Shown here: positions 35,019-47,064 of the stretch, one piece after another
How positions within the stretch are numbered: position 1 is the first letter of the stretch
How the letters are laid out: every line of letters begins with the position of its first letter
Source of the DNA: Datura wrightii
Taxonomy: Eukaryota; Streptophyta; Magnoliopsida; Solanales; Solanaceae
NCBI GenBank assembly: GCA_035772735.1
Contig: JASDFA010000020.1
Location: 14,859,501-14,923,500, forward strand
Direction of reading: 5' to 3'
Length of the DNA stretch: 64,000 nucleotides
Made by a program: the position numbers and the translations under genes
The notes under the pieces: generated by a model
What the model saw: only the letters and a program-made list of their open reading frames with translations
Databases searched by the model: none
Told to the model about the DNA's origin: nothing

Positions 35019-37219
35019 TGTCACGCCCCGAACGGAGGCCCGAATTGTAGATACTGGACAAGGGACCTCGAGAGACCCCAAGTCGACCCATGATATAAGC
35101 ACACATCTAACTCATTCGATAAACTAAAGAAATCATCAATATAAACTCAGCGGAAGTCTAACTCAACATGACATCAGAATAAGCATCCGAAGCTAAACGT
35201 ATACAAAGTCTGAAAAGCCTCTAATCTAGACGAGTTGATGGGAAAAGTCCCCAACTAACTCAAAAATATTGAAACTAAAAATAAGAAAACTGAAAGTCTA
35301 GCCCTCGATGGATGAGGAACTACCAACCAAGCAGGTGCTAACTCTGACAACCGACTACGAATGGGGCTGAGCCTCGAAGCTGGGACCTGTATCATGAAAT
35401 GATACAGCATAGAAAGTATGCGGTCGGTACGTGGAATGTACCGAGAATGCAAGGTAAGTAAAAGCCGCTTAAATAAAGTAAGTCATCTAAAATATTTCAT
35501 AACATATCATAAGCTTTCGAATCTGAGAGGAAGGACTACATGCATTTATCCTGAAATTGTAATCTTTTCATAATAAGACCATGCATAGCTTCATAACATC
35601 ATAACTGACTCGAGTAACTCAAAGCTGAGATATAACATTTATAGAAAAGCTTAACAATGATTCAAACCTTGCTTTTAGTACATGCATGCTTACAATGATA
35701 ATCATGACTAATAAATATGCAAATTTGAATCATATAAACAATGGGAGATTCGTCACTTAATCGACATACCACGATAGAGCTTACGTGGTCCCGACTATCA
35801 CACTTAAGTGGGCAGAGCCGTCCAAAACCTTGTCAGGGCTAAGGACACTACCATGATATCGATATCAATCTGAAGACCCATTCGGGCAAGGGGAAGCTCA
35901 CATAGGAGGTCCCAAAACATAATAGTATCAACCTAAATTGGCGCGTACTGGGCATAGGGTGATCGACCCTTAGCCCGCTCGGTGCTGGACTCTTCTCCCA
36001 AAATATGCAATGCTCTACATCGTATATAACGAAGCTCAACATCGTCTATTGACGAAGCTCAACAGTGATATCATGCATAAACTCAACATCGTGTGAAATG
36101 AAGCTCAACATTGTCATTTGACAAAGCTCAATAATGAATTATGCATAGAATCGACATCGTATGAAAATGAAGCTCAATGATAACATACATCTTAATTATA
36201 AACTCATGTATATGAGAAGATTGTTTCGAAACATACCACAAGCTCAAAGATAATTGGGAGCATCTACTCCAAAACCATGTGGTAAGCTTACTTTAGAGAT
36301 ACTACATCATCATACTTGATATGAGGGCCTTGTCCAAAACTTTATCATACTTGGATCTATTCAACTCATTTTTAAAAAATAATATCATAATCATGGGTAG
36401 CTTTAGAAACATGTTTTTCATCATCAAATCTCATCATCATCATGCATTCATCATCATTCTCTTCTTTCATGAACTTCTCATCCATGGGAATTTTATTTCA
36501 AAATTTAGAAAACACAATTTTTGATTGAAAACAATTTAAAATCTTCCCAAGCTTCACAATTCATCAATATAAACATAATCTAATCGTACCCATGTATAGA
36601 AATTGAAGAATTATGTAATTGGGTAAAAACCCTATAACTTGATCATAGGAATTTCTCATACTTAGATAGAGATTGGGCATGGGTGTGAAAGAAGACACCC
36701 ACTCATAACCCTACATACCTGGAAGGCATGATTCTACCACTTCCCTGATTTTCCTAGATGAGATTCCAGTGGACTTAGAAATTATGGAAAAGCCCTTACT
36801 AAAATCGCAGAATTTGGCTGACTGTCAGTCCCCACGAGGGACTGGATGACTCTTGCTCTCAGGCCACGACTCGTGGTAATGAGTCATCTGGTACACTGCT
36901 CAAAACAACTATGGGACCTCACGGAAGACACCACGACTCATGGTCACCATCCGTTGCTTCTACTACCCAATGCCTCCTTGCCAGCAACCAGTCTAGGCCA
37001 TGGGAGACCTCACGAGTCGTGAGGCCTGACCACGATTCGTGGTCATGCCCGTGGTCTTCTCAACACCTCTTGCCAACACTGCTGGACCACGAGTCACCTC
37101 ATGACTCGTGGTCACTCCTCACGAGTCTCTTCACGGTTTGTTTTGTGACATAGTGTGAAAGTTTAGTTTTTCATCGTTTTGACTCCCGAGTCTGATCCTT
37201 GGGTTCCTGGGGTATAACA
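35019..37219 (-). repeat. Right (5') LTR of the Ty3 element
   Basis: 2201 bases, about 139 shorter than its partner. The main difference is a gap near 36770, where the left LTR has an extra stretch (about 29353-29485) between GAGATTCCA and the ATTATGAAAAA-type segment. Otherwise the two differ by scattered substitutions. It carries the same near-palindrome cluster (about 36845-37135). Confidence 0.9.
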
Positions 37220-37984
37220 GCTTCGTTCTTTCATGAAACACGGCATTAGAAGAGATATGTAGTGCAACTTTGTTATCACAAATCTACTTCATCGATTCAA
37301 CTCCTCCCATCTTTAATTCTTGGAGAAGTTGTCTCAATCATATAAGCTTACATATACCCAATGCCATAGTTGCATACTCCGCCTCTGCACTTGATCTAGC
37401 TATGACGTCTTGCTTTTTACTTTTCTAGGATATTAGATTGCTTCCAACTAGAACACAATAACCTGAAGTGGAACGCCTGTCAGAAGGAGATCCTGCCCAA
37501 TCTGTATCAAAATACCTAACAATGTGGGTGTCTCCTTTGTATTCATATAATAAACCTTGTCCTGGAGATTTTTGATATATCGCAGAATGCGAATCACTGC
37601 ATTCCAGTGACCATCACAAGGTGATGGCAAAAATTGGCTAACTACACTAACAACAAATGAGATGTCTAATTGTGTGATCGTTAGGTAGTTGGGTTTGCCA
37701 ATAAATCACTTATATCTGCAAGGATCTTTTAGAAGCTCCTCCAGTCCTGTAATAAGCTTAGTATTTGGATCCATGGGAGCGTTCACATGTTTGCAATCCA
37801 ACATATTAACGTCTTCCAAAATGCCTATGGTATATTTCCTTTCTATAATAGGAATACCATTGCCAGACTATGTCACTTCAATGCCTAGAAAGTATTTTAG
37901 CTTCCCCAAACCCTTAGTTTGAAAATGATTTGAAAGGTGTTGTTTGAGTTGAGCAATACTTTCATGATCATCACTAATGATAAC
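37220..37984 (-). pseudogene. Copia RT C-terminus and RNase H, middle piece
   Basis: The minus strand gives SDDHESIAQLKQHLSNHFQT, then GKLKYFLGIEV, GHWNAVIRILRYIKNLQDK and DNKVALHISSNAVFHERTK. These are the segments after the catalytic YVDD and the first part of RNase H in copia pol. The piece lies between the Ty3 insertion on the left and the solo-LTR-like insertion on the right. Stops are present. Confidence 0.85.
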
Positions 37985-40900
37985 TGTCGCGCCCCATTTT
38001 TCTCGCGAAAAGCGGGACTCGACATGTGACAACTCTTGAAAGATTATTTAAAAGGAGAATCGCCACCTAATGAATTATGGTGCATTAGGGCACCGGACTA
38101 AACTAATTAAAGAAAAAAAAACTTGTTTTAACTAGTCTAGGTTACCAGAGTCGGGTAAGGGTTCAAGTCACCTCGAAAGAAAGGTGTTAGGCACCTTTCG
38201 AGGTCCACAAATATGGGTCCCTTCCAGATTCATCATTTATATGGATAACTAAGTGATCAAAAATAGTCAATTAATTTCATTAACACTAATTTAACTAAGT
38301 GATTGGATGAGTAAACTCTTATAAAATTAAATAGTTAAAAGACTTAAGCCAATTGCTTTTTAATGCGAAAATCAAATGATAAAATATTAACTAAATTATA
38401 TAACAAGTGAACACATACAACATATTTTTATACAAATAAGTAATCAAATTAATTCACTAGTTAATGTTAAACCTAGGTGATAATCATTTTAAACATGATA
38501 TATCAAAATGGAAAGATAATATTCTCAAATATTACATAAGATAGTTAAATCAATTATTATATTGCGTAAATTAAGTCATTAACACAAACTATGTGATAAA
38601 ATAATAATTACGCTATTTTTTTAATTAAACATACAAAATTATTTGAAGGCAAATAATATCTCAAAACAAATTAACTTAGTACAAAATATAAGTGATAAAG
38701 CAATTGGTTCATTAACTTATTTACTACCCACTATACTAATGATACTTGCTAATTAATAGTTAAATCTTAAACCAGAGGAGAAATGAATTAAACAATATCA
38801 AAATATAGCAACCGAATTTAATTCATAATAACTAAAAATATATATCAAAATTGTAAATAGAATAAAGAAAGTTAATAAGTCCAAATTGTAAATAGATTTA
38901 TAACGATTTAAAAAAATTTGAAAGTTTGAAATGTTTGTTGCTTTTTAAGGATAAGAACATGATATTATAAATCATGATCTTCAACCTTAGCAACAGGTTT
39001 ATTTGAGGTCGGTTTTAAGTTTAAAAATATAATAATAATAATATATTTAAAAAGATTTGAATAAAGATAAACACATAAATATTTACATACAAATATACAT
39101 AATCCCTTTAAAAATCTTAGGTTGATGTTATGTCTGGGGAACGGGTCAACTTAGTTTTTAAAAATTCAGAATTAGACATCGTAATTCCTTTTACTTTTCC
39201 AATAACTAAATGTTAAGGGATAGTATTCAAATGTAATTAATAATTTAAAAAATACGTTACCTATTTTAATTTGAAAAGGGAAAATAGGCAACGAAAAATA
39301 TAACGAAAATGATTTTGTAAGAAAGTATGCAAGTTAAAAGAGGTTAAAAGAAAAAATCTAAACAAGCCACACATAATCCTTGCCCCCTTTAAAACATCCC
39401 ATTCTCATTATTATCAGAGTTACTATAATCATTATAATTGATAAAAATAGACAAATAAATAAAATACATGAGCAATACATAATGTTAATTTTATCTAGTT
39501 TCAATGTCCTTTCTCGTCCCGACGACTCTTCGATGCACCTCAAACAAAGCTGAAGGGAGACCTGCTTCAAAAGACCAAACAAGCAAAGGCAACACATATA
39601 TATACCAACAGTAGCGCCAATGATTATATAAAAATCAAATATCTACACTTTATTAGGGTGGATATAAATAAACTAGTAAACAATATCGATTCAAATATAC
39701 ACACTTCAAATAACGCGTCTAAACGCAAAGAATTCTTGTATTTTGCTAACAATGACAAAATAACATGACAAGCGAATAGTTGGATGAACTAACCAGTTAG
39801 GGAGAAATTAAGAATAAGCAATACCAAGCAAATCAATAAGACCAAACACAAGAGAAAGAGGAGTTGCCAATGTCAAGCTGCCTTCTTAAGTGTTCTTAAG
39901 TATTAAAGAAGAGAGAAGAAATTTATATTGTCATTCGAATTAATCATGTTGAATACTACAGAAAAGAAAAGTTGTCCTCCTCCATAATCAGTGGTCTTCC
40001 CCTTAAAAGATAAAAGAAGGCATACTTATATAGTTAATTACGGGTGAATCAATCAAAGAAAATCTATTCCTTTAATTAATAAAGGCAACTCAGAATGTAT
40101 AAGAGCTAATCAGATTTTATCATAATAATCATGTACTAAATTAGTTTAGGAGAAAAGGAAAGAAAATCAGACACACAGAATCAATAGAATATATTTTATC
40201 ATAAATATACACTCTTCCTAAGGAGAGAATGGGAAGGGGATATTTAGAGAAGTCAAACAAAGGAAATATTTTCCTTAATTAACATGAGTAAATCAATTAA
40301 TCAATTCTTACCATAACTGTTCAAGTAAGAGGCTGTCCCAAGCCAATTAAGGAAGAAGAAACCAATCACAGTTTCAAAATAAGTATTGAATACAAATAAT
40401 AGAGTATGTTTAAATATAACAGGTCAAATCTAGTTCAAAATAAAGTATGTAAAAAAAGGGAAGAGAAGGTTGGAGTATACATTTCAATACACAGAAAATA
40501 GCTTTGACAATACGTAAATTGTTATTTCTCATAACGCAATTTAAGTCAGAGGAGGGGAAAAAGTCAATTAAAACTTATTATGAAAACTTGAGTTGTTAAT
40601 AACAAGATCTAAAGGAGGCTGACTGCCATGAAACAGTAACCAAGATGAAATCCAACAAGTATTTACTTGGGTACTAAACCAAGTATGTAACACACTAAGC
40701 ATAGGTATGTATTTAAAGGAGCCGATCTATTATATGAAAACGATGGCTGACAGATATTAAAAGAATACATAATATTAGTTTTGGACATGACAAATTGAGA
40801 TAGGAACGTAACAATAAGCAACGGATCATGATTCTTAAATCAAAATAAAGCCAAATTTATTGAACTAACATCACAAATTCAAACAAGAAAAGAGCAAAGA

Positions 40901-42030
40901 AAAAAAGAAGAATAAAACGTGTCAGGGATGGTGTCGTGTTCTGGTTTGGCGGCGGAACAAAGAGGAAGAGAGGATGATGGTTTCGATAGAAGAGAAAGAG
41001 AATGAAAGGGGGAGCTGGGTGTGGGTGAATGGAGGTGATACCGCGTCGGGTTGGTGGTATGGCGACTGATAGGACACCAACCAATGGCTGCCAATGACGA
41101 AGAGAACAGCGGGAGGAAGGGACATCTACTGCTGGTGGTCTTCTCTGGCAGCGAGACAGTGAGAGAGTGGAGAATGGAGGAGGCGACTGTATGGTGATGG
41201 TTTCGCGGTGGTTCTGGCCAGAGAAGGCCAGGAAAAAAGAGCAGTAGAAAGCGGCGGCGGTAAGGTGAGGGAGAAAAGATGAGGCGATGCTGAAGTTGTT
41301 AGAGAAGAAAATGGGAGTTAGGTTTTGGTTTTGGGTTAGGTGAATGAAAAATAAAGAAATAATGAGGGTTTTAATCGTGACCGTTAGATCAAATGTAATG
41401 GAGGGCTGAGATCATATGTTAGGTTTGGTGGGTCGGGTCATGGATCTATCCACGAGTCACAGATAGTTAATTGGGTTGAGATTCAATTGAAATTGAATTG
41501 ATATTTAAAAAATGACCAGAATTTAATTAAAAAGTCTAGAATTGGCATAAATTAGATAAAAAGTGGCTAGATTGTAAATAAATTTTAAAATAGTTGCTAT
41601 ATAATTAATAAAATACTATACATATATATAAATTAATAAAAAGGTAACACAATTAATTTAATTTACGATAAAATTATACAAATATTATTCTTACAAAATT
41701 AAATATAAATAAGTAAATTATATTTTGTAAATAAGCCTTATTTAATTGAATAATATGCATGTATGTATGTCATTATGCGATATATTATATATGACGTAAT
41801 TGAAAATACTATTGAAAAATTTAAAAACTTGAAATTAATGTAATGAGATTTTTTAAAAGTATAATTTAAAATAGTTATGCAAAAAATTCAAATATGTATG
41901 CTAATTAGTGCTAGAATATTACAAATGTGAATTAAATAATTTCGTTAAAAGATAATTTTAAAATATGCATATATATATATTAATATGCAACTTAGACAGA
42001 CATAGGGAGGTCAAAATTGGTATCAAAAAT
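37985..42030. mobile_element. Solo-LTR-like element of about 4 kb in copia RT
   Basis: Begins TGTCGCGCCCCATTTTTCTC directly after copia sequence and ends near 42030, where copia RT (YVDDIII) resumes. No gag or pol is found; the interior is AT-rich non-coding DNA plus a GC-richer part (40920-41330). The TGTCGCGCCCC start with CGCGAAAAGCGGG resembles long LTRs of plant Ty3 Tat/Ogre-type elements, but I am not certain. The right limit is uncertain: a TTGGTATCA at about 42017-42025 could be a leftover primer-binding site, which would make this an LTR with a few internal bases. A duplication is suggested only by ATAAC on the left and ATAAT on the right. Confidence 0.6.
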
Positions 42031-44001
42031 AATAATGTCATCAACATAAACAATTAAAAAGATAAGTTTGCCATGAGGTGAATGGTTATAAAATACAGAA
42101 TGATCAGCTTTTATTCGAATCATTCCAAACTGTTAGACAATTCTCGAAAACGACCATACTATGCTTTGGGAGATTGCTTGAGACCATAAAGGGATCGACG
42201 AAATCTACAGAATAGTCCAGACTCCCCCTGAGCAACAAACCCTAGTGGTCGCTCCATATAAACTTCTTCAGCAAGTCCTCCATGAAGGAATATGTTTTTG
42301 ATGTCCAGCTGAAAAAGAGGCCAATGATTCATCGCTACCATAGAGATGAGCAGACGGACAGAGGCTATCTTGGCACCCAGTGAGAAAGTATCTCCATAGT
42401 CAAGCCATAAATCTGAGTGTATCCCTTAGCAACCAGTCTTGCTTTGAGATGATCAATAACCCCATCTGATCCTACCTTAAATATGAATAACCAATGATAA
42501 ACAACACTGGTTTTGCCATTACGTAAGAAACAAGCTCTCAAGTACCATTATTATGCAAAGCAGGCATCTCCTCAATCATAGCCTGACGTCAACCTGCATG
42601 AACAAATGCTTCTGCCATAGTCTTGGGAACTTTGATAGTGGATAAGCTAGTAATGAAGGCATGATATGAAGGTGACAAACGATGATAACTTAAATAAGTA
42701 TAAATGGGAGTTTGATTAGAAGTATTTCTAGTACCTTTGTGAAGAGCAATGGAAGATCATTTGATGAGTGTTCAATCGTAGTAGGAGACATATTGGAGCA
42801 AGTAATAAGCCAGCAGGAGTGCTTTATGTACCTGTATTAGAGTTAGAAATACTAACTGGATTAGTAGGCTCAGTAGGAGGTTGAGGTCATCTGGAATAGA
42901 CGTTAAGAGACGGAGGTGGAGCTGGAGATGGAACAATTGAAATTAGAAGGACTACTGATATGGTCTTTTGATTATGCATATTAGGAGAAAATATGGAGAT
43001 GTCTCAAAAAAGGTAATATCTGCAGAGATAAGTACTTATTGATAAAAGGATCAAAGAATTTGTAACCTCTTTGTAGACAAGAATACCCAAGAAAGACACA
43101 TTTAAAATACTTATGTTGATGTTTGTCTTTTCCAAGGGTAAGGTTATAAACAAAATAAGTGCAACCAAATACACGTGGAGGAAGGGGGAACAAATTCTGG
43201 TTCGAATAAAGGATTGAGTGTGGACTCTTGTACTGCAAAACAAATGAAGGCATACAATTGATTAAATAACAGGCAATAATAACAGCATCACCCCAAAAAC
43301 GTAAAGGGACATGATTGTGAATGAGCAATGTCCGAGATATTTCAATTAGATGTTTCTTCTTTACTCAGCAATTTCATTTTGTTGAGGAGTATGTGCACAA
43401 GAATATAAGTGTAATATGCCCTAGGATGACATAAAAGAAGAGAGAAAAGTAGAGAAATATTCTCGGGCATTATTACTGATTAATTTCTTAATGGAAGTAC
43501 CAAATTGATTGTGAATTCAGCACAAAATTTTTGAATAATAAAGAAAAACTCATATCTATTTTTATTAAAAATAATCATGTGCACTGAGAATAGTCATCAA
43601 TAAAAGTCACAAAATAATGAAAGCCTAAGGAAGAACTGACACGACTTGGACCCCATATGTCTGAATGAATAATTTCAAACATAGAGGTAGACCAATTATT
43701 GACGCTTTGGGAAAGAGGCACAAGTGTGTTTTTCAAGATGACACGACTCACATTTTAACAAAGATAAATTAGATAAACTAGAAATCATCTTCTATAGTTT
43801 CAAGAGACTCGGATGACCTAGTTGATTATGGAGCAATTCAAAGAAAGTAGAAGAAACGAAAACAATCTGTGGATTTGGAATGGATAACACGTGCAATCCC
43901 TGTGACTCATGTCCTTTTCCAATTATCTGTCTCGTACTCCGATCCTGCAAAACGACAGAATCCTCAAGGAAGGTTACAACACATTTTAGGTCTTTGGTTA
44001 A
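42031..44001 (-). pseudogene. Copia pre-integrase, integrase and RT piece
   Basis: From right to left on the minus strand: VVLQDRSTRQIIGKGHE and LHNQLGHPSLLKL (GAG-pre-integrase, 44022-43792); EIIHSDIWGPSRVSSSLGF and YFVTFIDDYS (integrase core); HNHVPLRFWGDAVIIACYLI, PPRVFGCTYFVY and KCVFLGYS (43328-42981); then RT with FQLDIKNIFLHGGLAEEVYM, LYGLKQSPKA (42341-42159) and YVDDIII at about 42045. Stops and short losses occur, mainly between 43560 and 43330 and around 42360-42980. Confidence 0.85.
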
Positions 44002-46450
44002 TGTAATGCCCCAGAAACACAAAGACTAGACCCAAGAGTTAAAACAGAAAAAACTGGAAAATCTACACCAGGTCACAGAATGAGTCGTTCTATGACCCGT
44101 GGGGAGTGACCACGAGTCGTTAAGTGACTCGTGGTGAGTCCTGGGAGTTTAATTTGAAATTTGATGTTTTGGGTGACCATGGGTGTGACCACGAGTCGTG
44201 ATATGACCCGTGGTCAAGAACAATTTAGGCCGGGAAAAGGTTAGGCAGTGAACCTAACGACAGGTGACCACGAGTCGTGGTCCATGCCATAACTCATTAG
44301 GTTATCCGTGATCAGGTGTCGAGTATGACTTATAAGAGGCCAGGAAGTGTACCCAACAGGTCCTTACCATGACCTGTTTGGGATAACACGAGTCGTGGTG
44401 TCACCCATGGGCACTCCTAAGTGTTTAAGGCAGTGTTGTCCACGAGAGATGAGCACTAGTCATGGTCTCTAACCACGAATCGTTAGGACCCTTGTGGTGA
44501 CCATCAATATTTTCCAAGCATTACAGCTCACGAGTGTGACCGTGAGTCGTGGTCACTGACCACGACCCGTTAGGTCACTCGTGAGGATTGATAGTCAGTT
44601 TTTCCCTGCGAGTTCTTAAGGGACTTTCAGTAAATTCCTACCCTCCTAAACTTTACACTATGTCGTTTTAAGCATATTTTTAGACTTATTAGTGGGGTTG
44701 AGTGGTTTCTTTCCTCATTCCCCACTCAGGCCTTCAGAAATCAGATCGTAGAACTTCTCTCAAAGTTTTTCAGAGCAAAAGCTAGGGCAATCTTTTCTCC
44801 TCAATTTCTTAAGAAATTCTTTAGGCTTTTTTCACCAGGTATGTGAAAATTCAATAAGGGAATAGTTCTTCCCTTGTGTCCCCAAATTTCTCCCTATATC
44901 TCTCTATCAGATGTAGCCCTGAGATTACTAAATATCAAGAAATTACTAGTCTTACTTCATCTAAATCATGTGAAATATTATACCATGTCAATATTAGATA
45001 TTTTCCATCATTATGTGATTGAAATGATGTTAAATATTGTAAAGTGAAACTTAGACCTATTTCTTGAGCTAGAAAATATTGAAATCTGCATTCGTGCTTG
45101 AATATCGAATTTTAACTTAATTTTATCAGTGTTGGGAACTCCCATGTTGTTGGTAGCATTGAATTTCAACCAAAATATTGTCAATTCAGTTTTAGTAAAA
45201 ATATTAGAATTCTCAATGTCAGTCAAAAAATATCAGCTGATCAAATTGACTATAGAATTTTCTAAGGTGTCAGTAGTACCCCCTATTTATCAGAATCAGA
45301 TTCAGAATTCAATTTTATTGGTCCGCTAGGCGGTCATGAAACTTTAGATATATAGCTTTGACTAGTCTTAGGACCCCATTTTCATATTACAGTTTGTTCT
45401 CAGACAGTTACGACGCTTCTAGATAAGCAGCTCTGACCAGTCTAGAACCCAGTTTCAGAATCTGGTCCGATAAGACTCTCAGAGTGCTTTCATATATGTA
45501 TACCTAACTAGTTTCGAGCCCCAGTTTTGAGCTATCAGCCTAGTATTCAGTCTAGGACTATCCAGTAGGAGTAGGACTTAGCACCAAGCGGACCAGGATT
45601 TCAATGCACCCAAGTTCCCAAAACTACATTGCCAGCATAGGTTACAGTATTTACTGGCCTGATTGGCCCCAGACTTTTGTCATCACCCAGTTCATGCCTT
45701 TATACCCTGGCAAGGTATATTGGGTCCTACCAATGGGGTGTATACATCACACTCCACATCTAGCTCATGTGGTTATGTGTCGGTTATAGACTCTCCCGCT
45801 AGTCAGTTCAGTTCAGTTTAGATCAGTATTCCAGACTTAGAACATGCTTGACCATCAGACAGGGTCTTTTAGACCACCTCAGTATTTCAGTTATTCAGTT
45901 CAGTAGCTTTGGTTGGTCATTGCATGTCTTTTCAGTTCAGTATTTTCTTTTTATTTATTTCATTGTGTTATGTTTCTCTCACTTACTCAGTACATTCAAA
46001 GTACTGATGCATACTTTTATGCTTTATCGTTTTATGATACAGCTGCAGGATCTCAGTCTATCTTCATTAGCCGACCGCTCATTGAAGACCTCAGCTATTC
46101 TAGTTGGTGAGTCCTCATTCTTTGAGGACAGAGATTTATTTACTTCAGCTATATTTTCTTTCCTTCTATTTACATTTGGAGTTAGCTGGGGGCTTGTCCC
46201 AGCAGCTCCTCAATCATAGTGGCTTTTAGACTCAGATTGGTTTTTTAGACTTGTAGCTTTGTTCTAATATTTCCAAATATTATGAACCAGTTTAGTTCCT
46301 TCAAGTATTTATATTTTTTCTTTAAACTTTCGCTGTATGTATTTGTATGTTACTCGGGATGCCAATATATGATAGACTAGGGGTTGACTTGGGGTCACTT
46401 GTGACTCCAAGTACCGTGTTCCGTCCAGAGTGTAAACTCGGGGCGTGACG
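44002..46450 (+). mobile_element. Solo LTR, Ty3 Del/Tekay-like, in copia
   Basis: 2449 bases, starting TGTAATGCCCCAGAAACAC and ending CGGGGCGTGACG, with the usual final A apparently changed. It is flanked by GTTAA (43997-44001) and ATTAA (46451-46455). Copia pre-integrase reading continues on both sides. A dense cluster of CACGASTCGTG-type motifs lies at 44088-44585, near the U3 start. No coding domain is found; open frames at 45604-46219 are LTR sequence. Confidence 0.8.
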
Positions 46451-46455
46451 ATTAA

Positions 46456-46880
46456 TTTGCTAACGAAAATAATATTATATGGACATTCAAGTGCAAAAAG
46501 GACAGATTTAAAGGTATGGAAGGCAAAGGGTGAGCTATATCTATTCCTTTTACAATAATCTTTGATCCATTAGCCAAAGTAATAATAGAGATAATAGAAG
46601 GGGTAGAAGAGTAGAGAATATTTTTGTTACCATAAATATGGTCAAAAGCACCGGAATTAAGAATCCATTGTTCCTGAGATGAAAACTATGCGACATAAAT
46701 TAAGGAGTTACCAAATTGCATTATGCAAACAACTGATGAAGTTGATGATTATTGCTTTGATGCTTGGTTCTTAAGGTAGTCATTATAGTATGCTCCAATT
46801 AAAGTGATAGATTGAGATAATCCATCCTTAACATCAGGTGTGGGCAGAATATCATCTCCATTATGAACCATGAGAAATGA
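46456..46880 (-). pseudogene. Copia gag/protease remnant
   Basis: The minus strand gives QEQWILNSGAFDHIYGNKN, which matches the copia protease motif WILDSGASDHM with the catalytic Asp changed to Asn. A short upstream part (DILPTPDVKDGLSQSI) remains. Most of gag is gone: only about 150 bases separate the protease from the primer-binding site. Confidence 0.75.
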
Positions 46881-46894
46881 TGGCTCTGATACTA
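46881..46894 (-). promoter_or_regulatory. Primer-binding site of the nested copia element
   Basis: The minus strand reads TAGTATCAGAGCCA next to the LTR, close to the TGGTATCAGAGC Met-type site. This fixes the inner edge of the right LTR. Confidence 0.7.
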
Positions 46895-47064
46895 TGAGAA
46901 ATGAGAAGGAACAGAGAAGAGAATTCGAAAATTAATAACTTGATCATTCCCTCAAGCTAATGAGATTAAATAATTGTTATAGAGAATGTACATAGGGAAA
47001 GAACTAATAAGAATATTAAAAAATCTCCTAATTGTCTAATTATAGAGATTTGAAGATATTCTCA
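46895..47064 (-). repeat. Right (5') LTR of the nested copia element, first part
   Basis: Matches 27164-27333 or so. It is cut at 47064 by a solo LTR and resumes at 50239. Confidence 0.8.

Larger units (their letters stand above)
27597..37219 (-). mobile_element. Ty3 element of Del/Tekay (chromovirus) type, full length
   Basis: 9.6 kb with two long LTRs (27597-29936 and 35019-37219), minus sense. On the minus strand the LTR runs TGTTATACCCC...GTGACA. The primer-binding site (TTGGTATTAGAGTAA, 35001-35016, minus) resembles the initiator-Met type and touches the right LTR. The purine tract CCAAGGGGGAG (29941-29951, minus) is five bases from the left LTR. Gag, protease, RT, RNase H, integrase and a terminal chromodomain-like segment follow in the Ty3 order. 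Target duplication is GCTTT/GCTTC. It interrupts copia RNase H between HERTK and KHIEID. Stops in gag and pol make it non-autonomous now, but all parts are present. Confidence 0.92.

Noticed and set aside
27597..37219. Endogenous pararetrovirus
   Set aside because: LTRs, primer-binding site, purine tract, integrase and chromodomain-like end are all present; these are Ty3 retrotransposon features and no viral coat or movement domain is seen.
40857..41125. Pro/Ser-rich minus-strand frames in the 4-kb LTR-like element
   Set aside because: Three overlapping frames of low-complexity composition in a GC-richer part; no start context or family match.
45604..46219. Plus-strand frames of 61-123 residues
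   Set aside because: They lie inside a solo LTR bounded by a near-perfect duplication and match no protein family.
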